A DNA stretch of 64,000 bases from an uncultured Bacteroidia bacterium (lineage in GTDB: Bacteria; Bacteroidota; Bacteroidia; NS11-12g; UBA955). This document shows, one piece after another, positions 35,567 through 44,730 of this stretch; the first letter of the stretch is position 1; every line of letters begins with the position of its first letter. Position numbers and translations under genes: made by a program. A model generated the notes under the pieces. It saw only the letters and a list, made by a program, of their open reading frames with translations, ran no database searches and was not told the DNA's origin. The stretch covers positions 309,673-373,672 of the forward strand of contig CALSPH010000001.1 in NCBI GenBank assembly GCA_943788195.1, written 5' to 3'.

Positions 35567-36289
35567 CTAGTAAAACTCTCTTTTGTTGTATTTATTCCAA
35601 AAAATGACCAAAAGAAAACCAAATAATGCACCTCCGATATGCGCAAAATGAGCGATATTATCCATTGCCACAGGGTTAAATCCAAGAAACAAATCAATTC
35701 CTACCATGATAGGCACAAAGTACTTCGCTTTTATTGGAAAGGGTATGAAAAGCAACATCAATTCTGTATTTGGAAACAAATAGGCAAATGCAGCCAATAG
35801 TCCATAAAGACACCCACTGGCGCCAACCACAGGAGAAAGTATAGAGGTGCAACCTTTACTTTTTAACAGTGCCTCAACCACTCCATAGTCCACAAATTTT
35901 AAGAAATAAGCAGCAGTCATTGGCTCAGACGATGCAGCCAAATATTGATTCAACTCATAAAAATCATAATATTGTGAAGCCAAATGCAATGCATATGCTC
36001 CAAAACCAGACACGAAGTATAGAATTCCGAATTTTTTAGAGCCTAAAACGCGCTCTAAAAAATTACCAAAAATAAATAGCCCAAACATATTAAAGAAAAT
36101 ATGCCCCAGGCCCTCATGCATAAACATATGAGTGATTATTTGAGTAGGAATAAAATAATCTAGTCCAGGAAAGAATGCTGCTAAATAGATAAAAAGGTCA
36201 GAGTTCATCTGCACCAATATGAAAACAGCAATGTTTGCAAAAAGCAAAAATTTAGTAAGCGGCTGTAATTCTGTATTTCCTATTCTCAT
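35567..36289 (-). CDS. rhomboid-family intramembrane serine protease
   Basis: A 240-residue membrane protein with about six helices. Catalytic dyad: Ser in PVVGASGCLYGLLAA and His in AHFAHIGGALFGFLL. The HMFMHEGLGHIFFNMFGLFIFG segment is the conserved oxyanion/gating region (H-x-x-x-N). There is an insertion of about 35 residues between the second and third helices (EPMTAAYFLKFVDYGVVEALL), as in homologues of this phylum. Unlike its neighbour it has no soluble tail. It starts 2 nt after the mutL stop; the two adjacent rhomboids are distinct subfamilies rather than a recent duplication. Confidence 0.9.
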   Translation of the reverse strand: MRIGNTELQPLTKFLLFANIAVFILVQMNSDLFIYLAAFFPGLDYFIPTQIITHMFMHEGLGHIFFNMFGLFIFGNFLERVLGSKKFGILYFVSGFGAYALHLASQYYDFYELNQYLAASSEPMTAAYFLKFVDYGVVEALLKSKGCTSILSPVVGASGCLYGLLAAFAYLFPNTELMLLFIPFPIKAKYFVPIMVGIDLFLGFNPVAMDNIAHFAHIGGALFGFLLVIFWNKYNKREFY

Positions 36290-36291
36290 GA

Positions 36292-38085
36292 TTACTTTCT
36301 TTCAAATAAAATATCCCAATCCTTTTGGGTGTAACTCAATATAATCTTTCCTCCCGCGGGGCTAATATCTGGATAATTGGAATTAAACAATTGTCCAATT
36401 AACTCCTTTAATTCCTCTTCTTCCATTTGTTTAGAAGAATCAATCAAATTATAGGATAAGGCCAGTGCAAGTTGTTCAACATGGGGCAATTCTAATTCTT
36501 GGCCATGTTGCTTATATTTCTCTAATAACCCTTCCAGCAGATCTTTTTCGTTTTTATGAGTCAGGTTGGGTGGTAAGCCATTTACAATAACTTTATTATT
36601 CCCAAAGGCATGCATGTCGCATCCCAATTTTTTAATGTCTTCTTGCAAGTTGCAAAAAAGCTCAAAATCACTAGCAGACAATACTACAGTTCTTGGGAAC
36701 AACAATTGCTGACTCGCAATGGGGTTATGTTTAAGTGCTCTTAAATGCTGTTCATATTGCACTCTTAATTGGGCATGCTTAGAATCAATACATTTTAAAT
36801 GCCCATTAACTCGAGCCACAATCACCTGATCGTTAACAGTGAAACAGTGGCTAATTACAAATTCTTTCCTTGCAGGATTTTCTAATTCAATTTCTTGTTG
36901 TTGGACGGGCATAGTATCCTCCAATTCATAAAATTTTTGCCAATCCGGATGAATCCGTGGTGAATAGTTTTGTGCTTCACTGCCGAATGGATTGAAGGAA
37001 CGATTCACTTTTTGCTCAATTGTTGATGGAAACTCCTTTTGTTTCCCTTGATTCAAAAAATGACTCACTGCATCATCTTCTGGTGTGATATCAGCTAATA
37101 ACCCAGACAACGCCTTGCGCACTACTGAACGAATGAATGCATATGCTGCTCTATCATCATCAAATTTTACTTCCGTTTTAGTTGGATGAACATTGATGTC
37201 TACGTGCCGTGGATCAATCGAAATATTCAGCATAAATGATGGAAAACGATCTTTTTCAATCAACCCTTCATAAGCCTTAAAAACGGCATGGTTAAGGTAG
37301 TTGTCTTTAATGAAACGATTGTTCACAAAGAAAAACTGCTCCCCCCGTGTTTTTTTTGCTTGGGTGGGTTCACCAATCCACCCATCGATTGAAATGTAAT
37401 CGGTTTTTTCTTCAACCGTTATTAGTCGGATATGAGATTGATATCCCATTAACTCAATGAAGCGCTGCTTACTATTGGTTGGCATTAATCGGAACAATTC
37501 CCGGTCATTGCTAATCAAAGTAAAATCGATTTGGGGCTGAGCCATGGCAACTCGAATGAATTGATCTATACAATGGCGGGTTTCTACCGCATTGCTCTTT
37601 AAAAAATTTCTTCTGGCTGGCAGATTATAAAACAAGTTTTTTACGGTGATTGAAGTGCCAGAATTACATTGTATCGGTTCTTGCTTTTTAAATTTTGAGC
37701 CTTCAATTGAAATAAAAGTACCCATACTGTCCTCAGGACGTTTGGTCCTCATCTCAACTTGCGCCACAGCTCCAATACTGGCCAAGGCTTCTCCCCTAAA
37801 ACCAAATGAACGGATATTAAAAAGGTCTTCCACCTGTTTAATTTTTGAAGTAGCATGTCGTTCCCAGCACAAGCGTGCATCAGAAACACTCATTCCCAAT
37901 CCGTTATCAATCACTTGTATTAAGGTTGACCCTGCATCTTTAATCACTAACTTGATTTGTGAAGCAGAGGCATCCACCGCATTTTCCAATAACTCTTTTA
38001 CCGCGCTTGCCGGACGCTGTACAACTTCACCAGCAGCTATTTTATTGGCAAGTGAATCGGGAAGTAATTGGATAACATCAAGCAT
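36292..38085 (-). CDS. mutL: DNA mismatch repair protein MutL
   Basis: MutL couples MutS mismatch recognition to strand incision. The 597-residue product has the GHKL ATPase motifs ELLENAVDA, DNGLGMS, RHATSKI and GFRGEALASIG, the FFVNNRFI and DVNVHPTKTEVKF transducer motifs, a linker (about 330-400) and a C-terminal dimerisation domain. The endonuclease signature DQHA(X)2E(X)4E of MutL-alpha types reads CIDSKHAQLRVQYEQ here, without the first glutamate, so the nicking activity is doubtful; I believe other Bacteroidota MutL proteins also vary here. Its start overlaps the small upstream gene by 8 nt. Confidence 0.95.
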   Translation of the reverse strand: MLDVIQLLPDSLANKIAAGEVVQRPASAVKELLENAVDASASQIKLVIKDAGSTLIQVIDNGLGMSVSDARLCWERHATSKIKQVEDLFNIRSFGFRGEALASIGAVAQVEMRTKRPEDSMGTFISIEGSKFKKQEPIQCNSGTSITVKNLFYNLPARRNFLKSNAVETRHCIDQFIRVAMAQPQIDFTLISNDRELFRLMPTNSKQRFIELMGYQSHIRLITVEEKTDYISIDGWIGEPTQAKKTRGEQFFFVNNRFIKDNYLNHAVFKAYEGLIEKDRFPSFMLNISIDPRHVDINVHPTKTEVKFDDDRAAYAFIRSVVRKALSGLLADITPEDDAVSHFLNQGKQKEFPSTIEQKVNRSFNPFGSEAQNYSPRIHPDWQKFYELEDTMPVQQQEIELENPARKEFVISHCFTVNDQVIVARVNGHLKCIDSKHAQLRVQYEQHLRALKHNPIASQQLLFPRTVVLSASDFELFCNLQEDIKKLGCDMHAFGNNKVIVNGLPPNLTHKNEKDLLEGLLEKYKQHGQELELPHVEQLALALSYNLIDSSKQMEEEELKELIGQLFNSNYPDISPAGGKIILSYTQKDWDILFERK

Positions 38086-38368
38086 TGGTTAGCCATTTGG
38101 CAAAGCTATCTAAGGCAGTAGATGTGAAAATTAGGTAGGCGATAAATATGAGAATACTGAGGACAATAACAAAGCGCACTGCCTGTTGTTGAAATTGTTT
38201 CTGGTTAGCAGATTTTCGATGCGTTCTAAAATCAAACTTTTTTTCTGGATTGCCGGTTCTTTCCTTAACCTTATCTCTGAAGTCTTTCAAATCAGCATCA
38301 TAAGAAATGGGCTTATAATTAAACCCTCTTTCTTTTCTACGCAATTGACTTACAAACCCAAAAATCAT
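38078..38368 (-). CDS. conserved small single-pass membrane protein
   Basis: 96 residues: a basic, soluble N-terminal two-thirds (RRKERGFNYKPISYDADLKDFRDKVKERTG) and one C-terminal membrane helix (FVIVLSILIFIAYLIFTST). Similar small proteins precede mutL in Bacteroidota as far as I recall; function unknown. It is the first gene of the six-gene minus-strand cluster and overlaps mutL by 8 nt. A -7 promoter box sits only 4 nt before the ATG. Confidence 0.6.
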   Translation of the reverse strand: MIFGFVSQLRRKERGFNYKPISYDADLKDFRDKVKERTGNPEKKFDFRTHRKSANQKQFQQQAVRFVIVLSILIFIAYLIFTSTALDSFAKWLTNA

Positions 38369-38372
38369 TATT

Positions 38373-38380
38373 CAAATATA
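38373..38380 (-). promoter_or_regulatory. -7 promoter box of mutL cluster
   Basis: TATATTTG on the minus strand followed by AATA and the ATG at 38368. It implies a leaderless transcript for the first gene of the mutL operon. Confidence 0.5.
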
Positions 38381-38500
38381 CTATTTTGCCTTTGGAAATT
38401 AAACGGAATGTCTCAATTTTTAGTCGTTTTTAGGTCAACATTTCCATTTAAATTGACCAGTGGCTTTCTTTTTCATAAATTGCGGGGATTTTAAAATAAT

Positions 38501-40732
38501 ATGAAAAGAATTATTACCCCACTTTGCATAAGCGTACTGCTCTTTTTTGCCTCTGTTAATTATGCCCCTGCCCAATGCATGACATTGGATGTTGATCTTG
38601 ACGAACGAATCAATTCTGCTTCCCTAATTGTTGATGGTGAAGTTGTTGCACAAAACTGTTTCGCACAAAATGGAATGATTTATACCAGAAATCGAGTTAA
38701 GGTATATAAAGTCTTGAAAGGGCAAGTTCCTGATAGCGGAATGATTTCATTGGTTACTTTAGGTGGCCATGTGGGTGATGATATGCTAGAAGTAAATCCA
38801 TCATTACAAGTTACCCTAGGTCAAAGTGGTATGTTCATGTTAAAGAACTGGGAAAGCAAGATGTATCTGGCAGTATATGACGGGATGGGTTTTATTAGCT
38901 ATGATGCAATAAACAAAACAGCCCAAGATATTTATCATTCTTATGGTGACATAAAAAATGAATTCTTGCCTTTAATCACAGGGAAGATTAACACTGAAAT
39001 TACACAAATCAATACCGCATTTTACGAAAAGCCTACATTTGGCAGAAGAGCTGTACCAATCATTACTAGTTTAAGTGCAAGCACCATTGAAGCAGGTAAT
39101 GATAAGATTTTAACCATCAATGGAAGCAATTTTGAGTCATTGCAAGGCACCAATGGCAAAGTTGAATTTAAAGATGGCAATAGCGGAGGAACTACTTGGT
39201 TTGAAGCCATTAAATACAAGAGTTGGTCGAGCACTAAAATTGAGGTTTACGTTCCCTCCCGAGCTGGAACAGGCACCCTCCGTGTGACCAATATTAATAA
39301 TGAAAGTAAAGTTACCTCACAGAGTATAACTGTACCCTTCTCAAACTTAAACGCAACATTTAATGACGAAACATCGAATCCCTATGTAACACAACATAAG
39401 GAAGACGTTGGCACCAACAATGATTTCATTTGGCAGTTTAATACCACCTTTTTTGATTCAACCGATGCTAAGGATGCTTTTATAAGAAGTTTAGAAAATT
39501 GGAGATGCGGAACATTAATGCCTTGGAATGTATCTAACCTAAATACTGTTGTTTCAAACTATGAAGCCAACGATGGGATAAATTTAGTTACATGGGATAA
39601 CTTCAAAGCGTTACCAAGCAATGTGCTGGGAAGGTGTTACAGCAGATGGCAAGGATGTGGTGCAACAGGAAGCAGAAAGGCCTATGTAAATGAACTGGAT
39701 ATTGTGTTTAATCGAAGTAAGAATTGGCACTATGCCTTATCAAATGCCTCTGGAGGTAAAACAGATTTCGTAAGTGTTTGCACGCACGAGCTTGGTCATG
39801 GACACCAATTGGGTCATGTAATAAGTGCCACCAAAATTATGCACTTTTCTATTGGAGCCAATCAAACCAAACGTGTCTTATCCACTGGAGATATTAATGG
39901 GGGTAATGCAGTGCATGCTAGAAGTGTTACAGCTGTTTGCAGCAGGAACGCTATTGTTCTGCTCAATTCCAACAATTGCTCATTAGTTGGTTCTACCGTT
40001 AATTTTGCCGCTAATAAAACCGAAGCTTGTGAAGAAGAAACCATTGTGTTTTCAGATAGTACTAAAGGGGCTGGAATTACTTGGACTTGGAGTTTTGGAG
40101 CAAATGCTTCGCCCGCAACGGCTATAGGAGTTGGATCTCACTCTGTTAAGTATACATCCGGGGGATCCAAGAATGTGGCTCTTACGGTTACCACATTAGA
40201 TGGTCCGGTAATAGAAACTAAAAATAATTATATTACGGTAAAAAATGACCCAAGAGTTGACGCCAAAGCTATATTCTCAAACTATGGAAACAACATCTTT
40301 CGCTTTTATAGCGAAAATGGATCCAACTATACCAATAAGTGGTTTTACAACAATGATAATGACTCATTAACTGCAGATACTATTTATCTTACTTTCCCTT
40401 CACCAGGTAACTATACGGTTAAATTAAAAGCATCCAATGCCTGTAATGATACCACAATCACCATAAACCTTACCGATTGGACGGATGTGGTTGAATTGAA
40501 AAATACACGTATTGATGTATACCCTAATCCCGCTACTTCAAGTATTAAAATAAACACGCAAGAGCACCGGTTTGAAACCGTTCGTATTTTAGATTTATCG
40601 GGTCGAGTTGTGCTAAACCAAGCATTTAAAGCAAATCACAACATTGATATTTCTACATTACAAAAAGGAATGTATATCTTACAATTGCAGTTCAATAACA
40701 CCCTAATCAGCACTAAATTAATCAAAGAATAA
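38501..40732 (+). CDS. T9SS-secreted zinc metalloprotease with IPT and PKD domains
   Basis: A 743-residue exported protein. Layout: signal peptide (1-25); N-terminal domain with IVDGEVV and YTRNRVKVYKVLKG (~30-150); an IPT/TIG Ig-like domain (VPIITSLSASTIEAGNDKILTI, ~187-280); and a zincin catalytic domain (~290-490). The catalytic motif HELGHGHQLGH at residues 429-439 (HExxHxxxxxH, metzincin spacing) is followed by a Met-turn candidate KIMHFSI. A PKD domain (TWTWSFGANASPA) and a type A sorting domain (DVYPNPATSSIKI ... GMYILQLQ) complete the chain. It should be secreted by T9SS and cleave proteins outside the cell. Its stop overlaps the next start (TAATG), coupling it to a C1B peptidase. Confidence 0.85.
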   Translation: MKRIITPLCISVLLFFASVNYAPAQCMTLDVDLDERINSASLIVDGEVVAQNCFAQNGMIYTRNRVKVYKVLKGQVPDSGMISLVTLGGHVGDDMLEVNPSLQVTLGQSGMFMLKNWESKMYLAVYDGMGFISYDAINKTAQDIYHSYGDIKNEFLPLITGKINTEITQINTAFYEKPTFGRRAVPIITSLSASTIEAGNDKILTINGSNFESLQGTNGKVEFKDGNSGGTTWFEAIKYKSWSSTKIEVYVPSRAGTGTLRVTNINNESKVTSQSITVPFSNLNATFNDETSNPYVTQHKEDVGTNNDFIWQFNTTFFDSTDAKDAFIRSLENWRCGTLMPWNVSNLNTVVSNYEANDGINLVTWDNFKALPSNVLGRCYSRWQGCGATGSRKAYVNELDIVFNRSKNWHYALSNASGGKTDFVSVCTHELGHGHQLGHVISATKIMHFSIGANQTKRVLSTGDINGGNAVHARSVTAVCSRNAIVLLNSNNCSLVGSTVNFAANKTEACEEETIVFSDSTKGAGITWTWSFGANASPATAIGVGSHSVKYTSGGSKNVALTVTTLDGPVIETKNNYITVKNDPRVDAKAIFSNYGNNIFRFYSENGSNYTNKWFYNNDNDSLTADTIYLTFPSPGNYTVKLKASNACNDTTITINLTDWTDVVELKNTRIDVYPNPATSSIKINTQEHRFETVRILDLSGRVVLNQAFKANHNIDISTLQKGMYILQLQFNNTLISTKLIKE

Positions 40733-41937
40733 TGAAAAAATTCATCCTAGTAGCCTTAATCATAAGCTCCGCTTTTGGTTTAAAGGCCGATTTTAGAAAT
40801 GACACCATTCGCAACAAAAAAGATGGCGGATATTTCTTTTCAGAAATCACCAAAATTGACCATAACATCGTTCAAAATCAATGCAGAACTGGCACATGCT
40901 GGAGTTATAGTTCGCTATCCTTTTTTGAAAGCGAATTGATTCGTATGGGGAAACCCAAAGTAAACCTTTCGGAGATGTTTATTGTGCGCGGTGCATATTT
41001 GGAAAAAGCGAAAAACTATATCCGCATGGATGGTCATTTTAATTTTGGTCAGGGAGGTGCTTTTCATGACATCTTAGTAACCATGGACCGATATGGAATT
41101 GTTCCTGAAGCAGATTACAATGGACTTCAATATGGTACGGACAAACACAATCATAGTGAAATGAGTGCAATGCTAAAAGGAATGCTTGACGCAGTTAAGC
41201 GGAGACCACAAGACAAAAAACTAACCCCAAATTGGATGAAAGCGGTAGAAGGAACCGTTGAAGCTTATTTAGGTGAGGCTCCCGAAAAGTTCACCTTTGA
41301 AGGAAAAGAATATACCCCCTTAAGCTTTCGCGACTATTTAGGAATAGATGCGAGTAACTATGTTAGCTTAACCTCCTTTACCCATCACCCTTTTTATAGC
41401 ACTTTTGCTATTGAAGTACCGGACAATTGGGCCATGCAATCCAGTTATAATTTACCTTTAGAGGAATTCTGGCAAGTTATGACGTACAGTCTAAAAAACG
41501 GGTACACTTTTGCCTGGGGTTCAGATGTGAGCGAAAAAGGTTTTTCATTTAAGAATGGAATTGGGATAGTTCCAACGCATGACTCTTTGTTGAAAGTAGT
41601 GGGTAAAGACAATAAACATTTTAGCGATGCAGGAGCAGATAAAATAGGTTCAGCGTTTGATTCGCCTCAAGCTGAAAAAACCATAACCCAAGAAATGCGT
41701 CAAATGGGTTTTGATAATAAAACGACAACAGACGACCATGGAATGCATGCAGTTGGCTTAGCTGAAGATCAAAAAGGAAATATGTATGTGAAGATTAAGA
41801 ACAGTTGGGGCACACCTAACTACCTTAAAGGCTACATGTTTATTTCTGAAGCATATATGAAATACAAAACCATCAATATCCAGATACACAAGGATGCTAT
41901 TCCTAAGGATATTAAGAAGAAGCTAGGAATTAAATAA
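40732..41937 (+). CDS. exported C1B cysteine peptidase (bleomycin hydrolase/PepC family)
   Basis: A 401-residue papain-fold peptidase with a signal peptide (MKKFILVALIISSAFGLKA), so it acts in the periplasm, unlike cytoplasmic PepC. The catalytic triad is visible: Cys56 in CRTGTCWSYS with oxyanion Gln50, His in DDHGMHAVGL and Asn in KIKNSWGTPN. The PepC-specific inserted region (residues ~90-300) is present. These enzymes are aminopeptidases, usually hexameric with an internal active site. Its ATG overlaps the TAA of the secreted metalloprotease, so both are made together; the pair may digest extracellular protein and then the resulting peptides. A strong terminator follows. Confidence 0.88.
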   Translation: MKKFILVALIISSAFGLKADFRNDTIRNKKDGGYFFSEITKIDHNIVQNQCRTGTCWSYSSLSFFESELIRMGKPKVNLSEMFIVRGAYLEKAKNYIRMDGHFNFGQGGAFHDILVTMDRYGIVPEADYNGLQYGTDKHNHSEMSAMLKGMLDAVKRRPQDKKLTPNWMKAVEGTVEAYLGEAPEKFTFEGKEYTPLSFRDYLGIDASNYVSLTSFTHHPFYSTFAIEVPDNWAMQSSYNLPLEEFWQVMTYSLKNGYTFAWGSDVSEKGFSFKNGIGIVPTHDSLLKVVGKDNKHFSDAGADKIGSAFDSPQAEKTITQEMRQMGFDNKTTTDDHGMHAVGLAEDQKGNMYVKIKNSWGTPNYLKGYMFISEAYMKYKTINIQIHKDAIPKDIKKKLGIK

Positions 41938-41958
41938 GAATTAAAATGTTTAAAAAGT

Positions 41959-41994
41959 GGCCCGGGATTATGATAATTCTGGGCCTTTTTTTTT
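41959..41994 (+). terminator. Rho-independent terminator
   Basis: Stem GGCCCGGGATTAT / ATAATTCTGGGCC followed by nine T, 21 nt past the peptidase stop. The following gene converges from the other side. Confidence 0.85.
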
Positions 41995-42002
41995 GCAGAC
42001 GA

Positions 42003-42395
42003 TTAGAAGTTCCGCATGCGTTTGTCACGGTCACCCAGCACATCTACTTTATAGACAAAGTATTTAGTGTCTCCCATCCAAGGCAATGGATTAAGCTGTT
42101 GCTTGTAATGAAAACGAATACTGGATTGCTCATGATTCATCAGACTATCAATTAAACCTTTATTACCCCCTTTAACAGAAAAATCCCAGGTATTTCCCAC
42201 TAATTTGCCTCCTGCCGTATTAATGAACTCTAGATTAACGGTGCCTTCATAGGTTTTAAATACAAATCCTTTTTTTGAAAACTTGAGTAAAGAACCTACT
42301 CGTGTACCTGAGCTGTATGGATACATGCTAACTCCAATATATGCTGCAGTAGCAAGTATTACAAAGAGTATTAAAAACAATAAAAATTTCCTCAT
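42003..42395 (-). CDS. small membrane-anchored protein (mislabelled '6-phosphogluconate dehydrogenase' family)
   Basis: A 130-residue protein with one N-terminal membrane helix (FLLFLILFVILATAAYIGVSM) and a small beta-rich domain: SGTRVGSLLKFSKKGFVFKTYEGTVNL, then a WDFSV strand and a terminal PWMGDTKYFVYKVDVLG. Bacteroidota genomes carry this family under the misleading name 6-phosphogluconate dehydrogenase. The protein is far too small for that enzyme and has no nucleotide-binding fold. Function unknown. A promoter box TACCTTTG lies 19 nt upstream. Confidence 0.6.
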   Translation of the reverse strand: MRKFLLFLILFVILATAAYIGVSMYPYSSGTRVGSLLKFSKKGFVFKTYEGTVNLEFINTAGGKLVGNTWDFSVKGGNKGLIDSLMNHEQSSIRFHYKQQLNPLPWMGDTKYFVYKVDVLGDRDKRMRNF

Positions 42396-42414
42396 TTATA
42401 TCTCAATTAAGGTG

Positions 42415-42422
42415 CAAAGGTA
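42415..42422 (-). promoter_or_regulatory. -7 promoter box
   Basis: TACCTTTG on the minus strand, 19 nt before the ATG at 42395. Confidence 0.45.
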
Positions 42423-42455
42423 GTAAGAAATTATTAAGCTGTGATTAGTCTATGA

Positions 42456-42887
42456 TTACTTTTGAATTTCCCAGCTTTTGTCCGCTAGCAATTTGGCAGA
42501 ACATTTATATGAATCAAATGGGAGTTTACCCCATTCGCCTGGTGCTACAAGTGAAAGAATGGTTTTCTCGTTTTTGACGTACACATGATATGTGGTACCT
42601 ATAACCGGTTCAAAGTTTAAATCCGCTTGGTAAATCTCATGACTAATGCGCACGCGTTCTTCAATTTCTCTGGCTTGCATAAGCAAAAGCTCTGCTTGTC
42701 TTCTTAACATGCCAATTTGTTGATCGGCCTGGTAAGTCATTACTTCCAATGCGTTACCCTTAACTAAGCGTTTATCAACCGGATTTATTTTAGGCGAACT
42801 AACATGCAAGGGATACGGTGCTAGAGCATCTGGTCCTTGATATAATGGTTCCTTTGCTGGATTTCTTGTATTCTTTTCCTCATTCAT
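42456..42887 (-). CDS. DUF2452 family protein
   Basis: A protein of about 143 residues, soluble. It matches the DUF2452 pattern: YPLHVSSPKI, an alpha-helical stretch MTYQADQQIGMLRRQAELLLMQAREIEERVRISHEIY, then FEPVIGTTYHVYVKNEKTILSLVAPGEWG and a terminal AKLLADKSWEI. I take ATG 42887 (MNEEKN) as start; the upstream ATG 42905 adds a hydrophobic hexapeptide not expected in the family. It is divergent from the glutathione peroxidase gene. Function unknown. Confidence 0.75.
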   Translation of the reverse strand: MNEEKNTRNPAKEPLYQGPDALAPYPLHVSSPKINPVDKRLVKGNALEVMTYQADQQIGMLRRQAELLLMQAREIEERVRISHEIYQADLNFEPVIGTTYHVYVKNEKTILSLVAPGEWGKLPFDSYKCSAKLLADKSWEIQK

Positions 42888-42926
42888 TGCTGTTAAAATA
42901 AACAATACCTTCGTTCTATTGTTTGA

Positions 42927-43526
42927 ATGAGTAAGAATATGAAGAAAATTAAATCCACCTTTTACTTTTTAGGTACTGTTTTACCCATGTTAATTTCATC
43001 ATGTGGAAATAGAAAAACTCCCGCAAATACAGATGCTTCTGCAACCGCAACCAATCAGTCTTTTCACAGTTTCAGTATCCCATCCCTTACAGGAGACTCC
43101 ACCATTTCTATGGCGGACTTTAATGGGAAAAAAATACTTGTGGTAAATGTGGCTTCTAAATGCGGCTTTACCTATCAATATGAAGGTTTAGAAAAACTGC
43201 ATGAACAGTATAAAGATAAATTGGTGGTCATCGGCTTTCCGTGCAATCAGTTTTTAGGCCAGGAACCAGGTTCTGCTGAAAAAATTGAAGAATTTTGCCG
43301 ATTAACCTATGGGGTTAGCTTTCCGATGACTCAAAAAATTGATGTGATGGGTAAAAATCAACATCCAATTTATTCTTGGCTTACTTCTAAAAACAACAAT
43401 GGTAAAGCCGATTATAAGGTTAGCTGGAACTTTAATAAATTTCTGTTGGATGAAGAGGGCAATCTTCTGGCATATTTTGGATCAAAAACCAAACCACTAA
43501 GTACAGATATTACTAGTTTACTTTAA
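42927..43526 (+). CDS. glutathione peroxidase-family lipoprotein
   Basis: A 199-residue thioredoxin-fold peroxidase that reduces hydroperoxides. It has a lipoprotein signal (LPMLISSCGN), so it is anchored in the envelope. The peroxidatic site is NVASKCGFTYQYEGLEKLHE (cysteine, not selenocysteine), with FPCNQFLGQEPG supplying the Gln and WNFNKFLLDEEG the Trp and Asn of the catalytic tetrad. The usual second motif KFLVD(E) is recognisable. Most such bacterial enzymes use thioredoxin rather than glutathione. Lengthened by a ~40-residue N-terminal Asn/Thr/Ala-rich tether compared with cytoplasmic homologues. Confidence 0.9.
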   Translation: MSKNMKKIKSTFYFLGTVLPMLISSCGNRKTPANTDASATATNQSFHSFSIPSLTGDSTISMADFNGKKILVVNVASKCGFTYQYEGLEKLHEQYKDKLVVIGFPCNQFLGQEPGSAEKIEEFCRLTYGVSFPMTQKIDVMGKNQHPIYSWLTSKNNNGKADYKVSWNFNKFLLDEEGNLLAYFGSKTKPLSTDITSLL

Positions 43527-43643
43527 GCAAAAATTAATATCTTGTGCCCTGCTATGGGCAAAAGAGTTCTTTTGTGTTTATGTATAACTGCAATAAAGTA
43601 GAAGCAATTCAAAAACTTCGATAGTAATTCATAACTTTGATTT

Positions 43644-44711
43644 GTGCTAAGATGGATTGGCTTATTATCACTTATTGTATTTTTAAATAATACTTTAAAG
43701 GCGTATCAGGTCGATACTTCCTTTTCAATTGCCATTTACAATGACTTCTATTATCAAAATGATTTTAATCAAAGTGCTAATCCACAGCAACGATTACCTT
43801 TTTTATTCAATCATAATCAGACCAAAAGCTTCGCAATAAACCAAGCTTTAATTTCATTTACCTACAAAAAGAAAAAAGTAAGAGCTCATATAGGGCTCCA
43901 AGCTGGTAGCTATGCAGATGCCACCTATGGAGCGGATAGCAGTTATAAATACATTTATGAAGCCAGTGCTGGATTGAATTTCAGTAGTAATAGTAATTGG
44001 TGGATGGATGTCGGCATTCTTCCTTCTTATCTCGGATCTGAATCTGCCATTTCTTCACAAAACCTTACCTTAAGTAGATCATTGAGTGCTGAGAATTCCC
44101 CTTACTATCTAATGGGTATTTATACCACGTATCGTCCACACCCCAATTGGATGGTGAGAGGAATCATTAACAATGGTTGGCAAAAAATAATAAAATCAAC
44201 CAATACCGGTTTTGGGTATGGGATACAAATCCAGTTTCATCGAGATAAACTTCTCTTTAACTATGGCAATTATTATGGTAATGAGGGTAAGCCTTTAACG
44301 GATCGCTTAAACCGGTTTTTCAATAACTTTTATATTCAATATAAAGGGGAAAAAGGCACTCTTAATGTTGGACTTGATTATGGCAATCAACAAACCGTAC
44401 TCAATGGAATGCAGACTCTAATTCATTGGTACAATGCAACATTTATAAAACAATTTCATCTCCATGAGAAATGGAATATTGTAGGTCGATTAGAGTACTA
44501 TAGAGATGTATATGATCTTTATATTAAAAATTTTTCTACAGGTGAAACCATCGGAGCATCTATCAACCTTGACTTTAAACCAACTAAGAGTGTTTTACTG
44601 CGCATTGAACCTAAAACCCTATTTGCCTCGCGCAATAAATTGCATCGTGCGGGCACAGAATATCACCCTGTACCAAGTATTCTTGTTTCATGCGCAGTGG
44701 CTATTCAATAA
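43644..44711 (+). CDS. putative porin, BBP2-type outer-membrane barrel
   Basis: A 355-residue protein with a signal peptide (MLRWIGLLSLIVFLNNTLKA). Amphipathic strands run throughout (IAIYNDFYYQND, KVRAHIGLQAGSYADATYG, NWWMDVGILPSYLGSESA, NFYIQYKGEKGTLNVGLDYG). It matches the 'putative beta-barrel porin-2' group, whose Bacteroidota members start with a short FxxYYxxDF-like strand and have the WMDVGI...YLGSESA feature. It probably forms a general or substrate-specific outer-membrane pore. It stands alone; gmk follows with its own promoter box inside the last codons/intergenic 20 nt. Confidence 0.72.
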   Translation: MLRWIGLLSLIVFLNNTLKAYQVDTSFSIAIYNDFYYQNDFNQSANPQQRLPFLFNHNQTKSFAINQALISFTYKKKKVRAHIGLQAGSYADATYGADSSYKYIYEASAGLNFSSNSNWWMDVGILPSYLGSESAISSQNLTLSRSLSAENSPYYLMGIYTTYRPHPNWMVRGIINNGWQKIIKSTNTGFGYGIQIQFHRDKLLFNYGNYYGNEGKPLTDRLNRFFNNFYIQYKGEKGTLNVGLDYGNQQTVLNGMQTLIHWYNATFIKQFHLHEKWNIVGRLEYYRDVYDLYIKNFSTGETIGASINLDFKPTKSVLLRIEPKTLFASRNKLHRAGTEYHPVPSILVSCAVAIQ

Positions 44712-44718
44712 TCTTCCG

Positions 44719-44726
44719 TAAATTTG
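44719..44726 (+). promoter_or_regulatory. -7 promoter box of gmk
   Basis: TAAATTTG, then CCCA, then the GTG start at 44731. Implies a leaderless gmk-nadD transcript and supports the GTG start. Confidence 0.55.
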
Positions 44727-44730
44727 CCCA

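Noticed and set aside
43540-43563. Hairpin GCCC-TGCTAT-GGGC after the glutathione peroxidase gene as a terminator.
   Set aside because: The stem is only 4 bp and lacks a following T tract.
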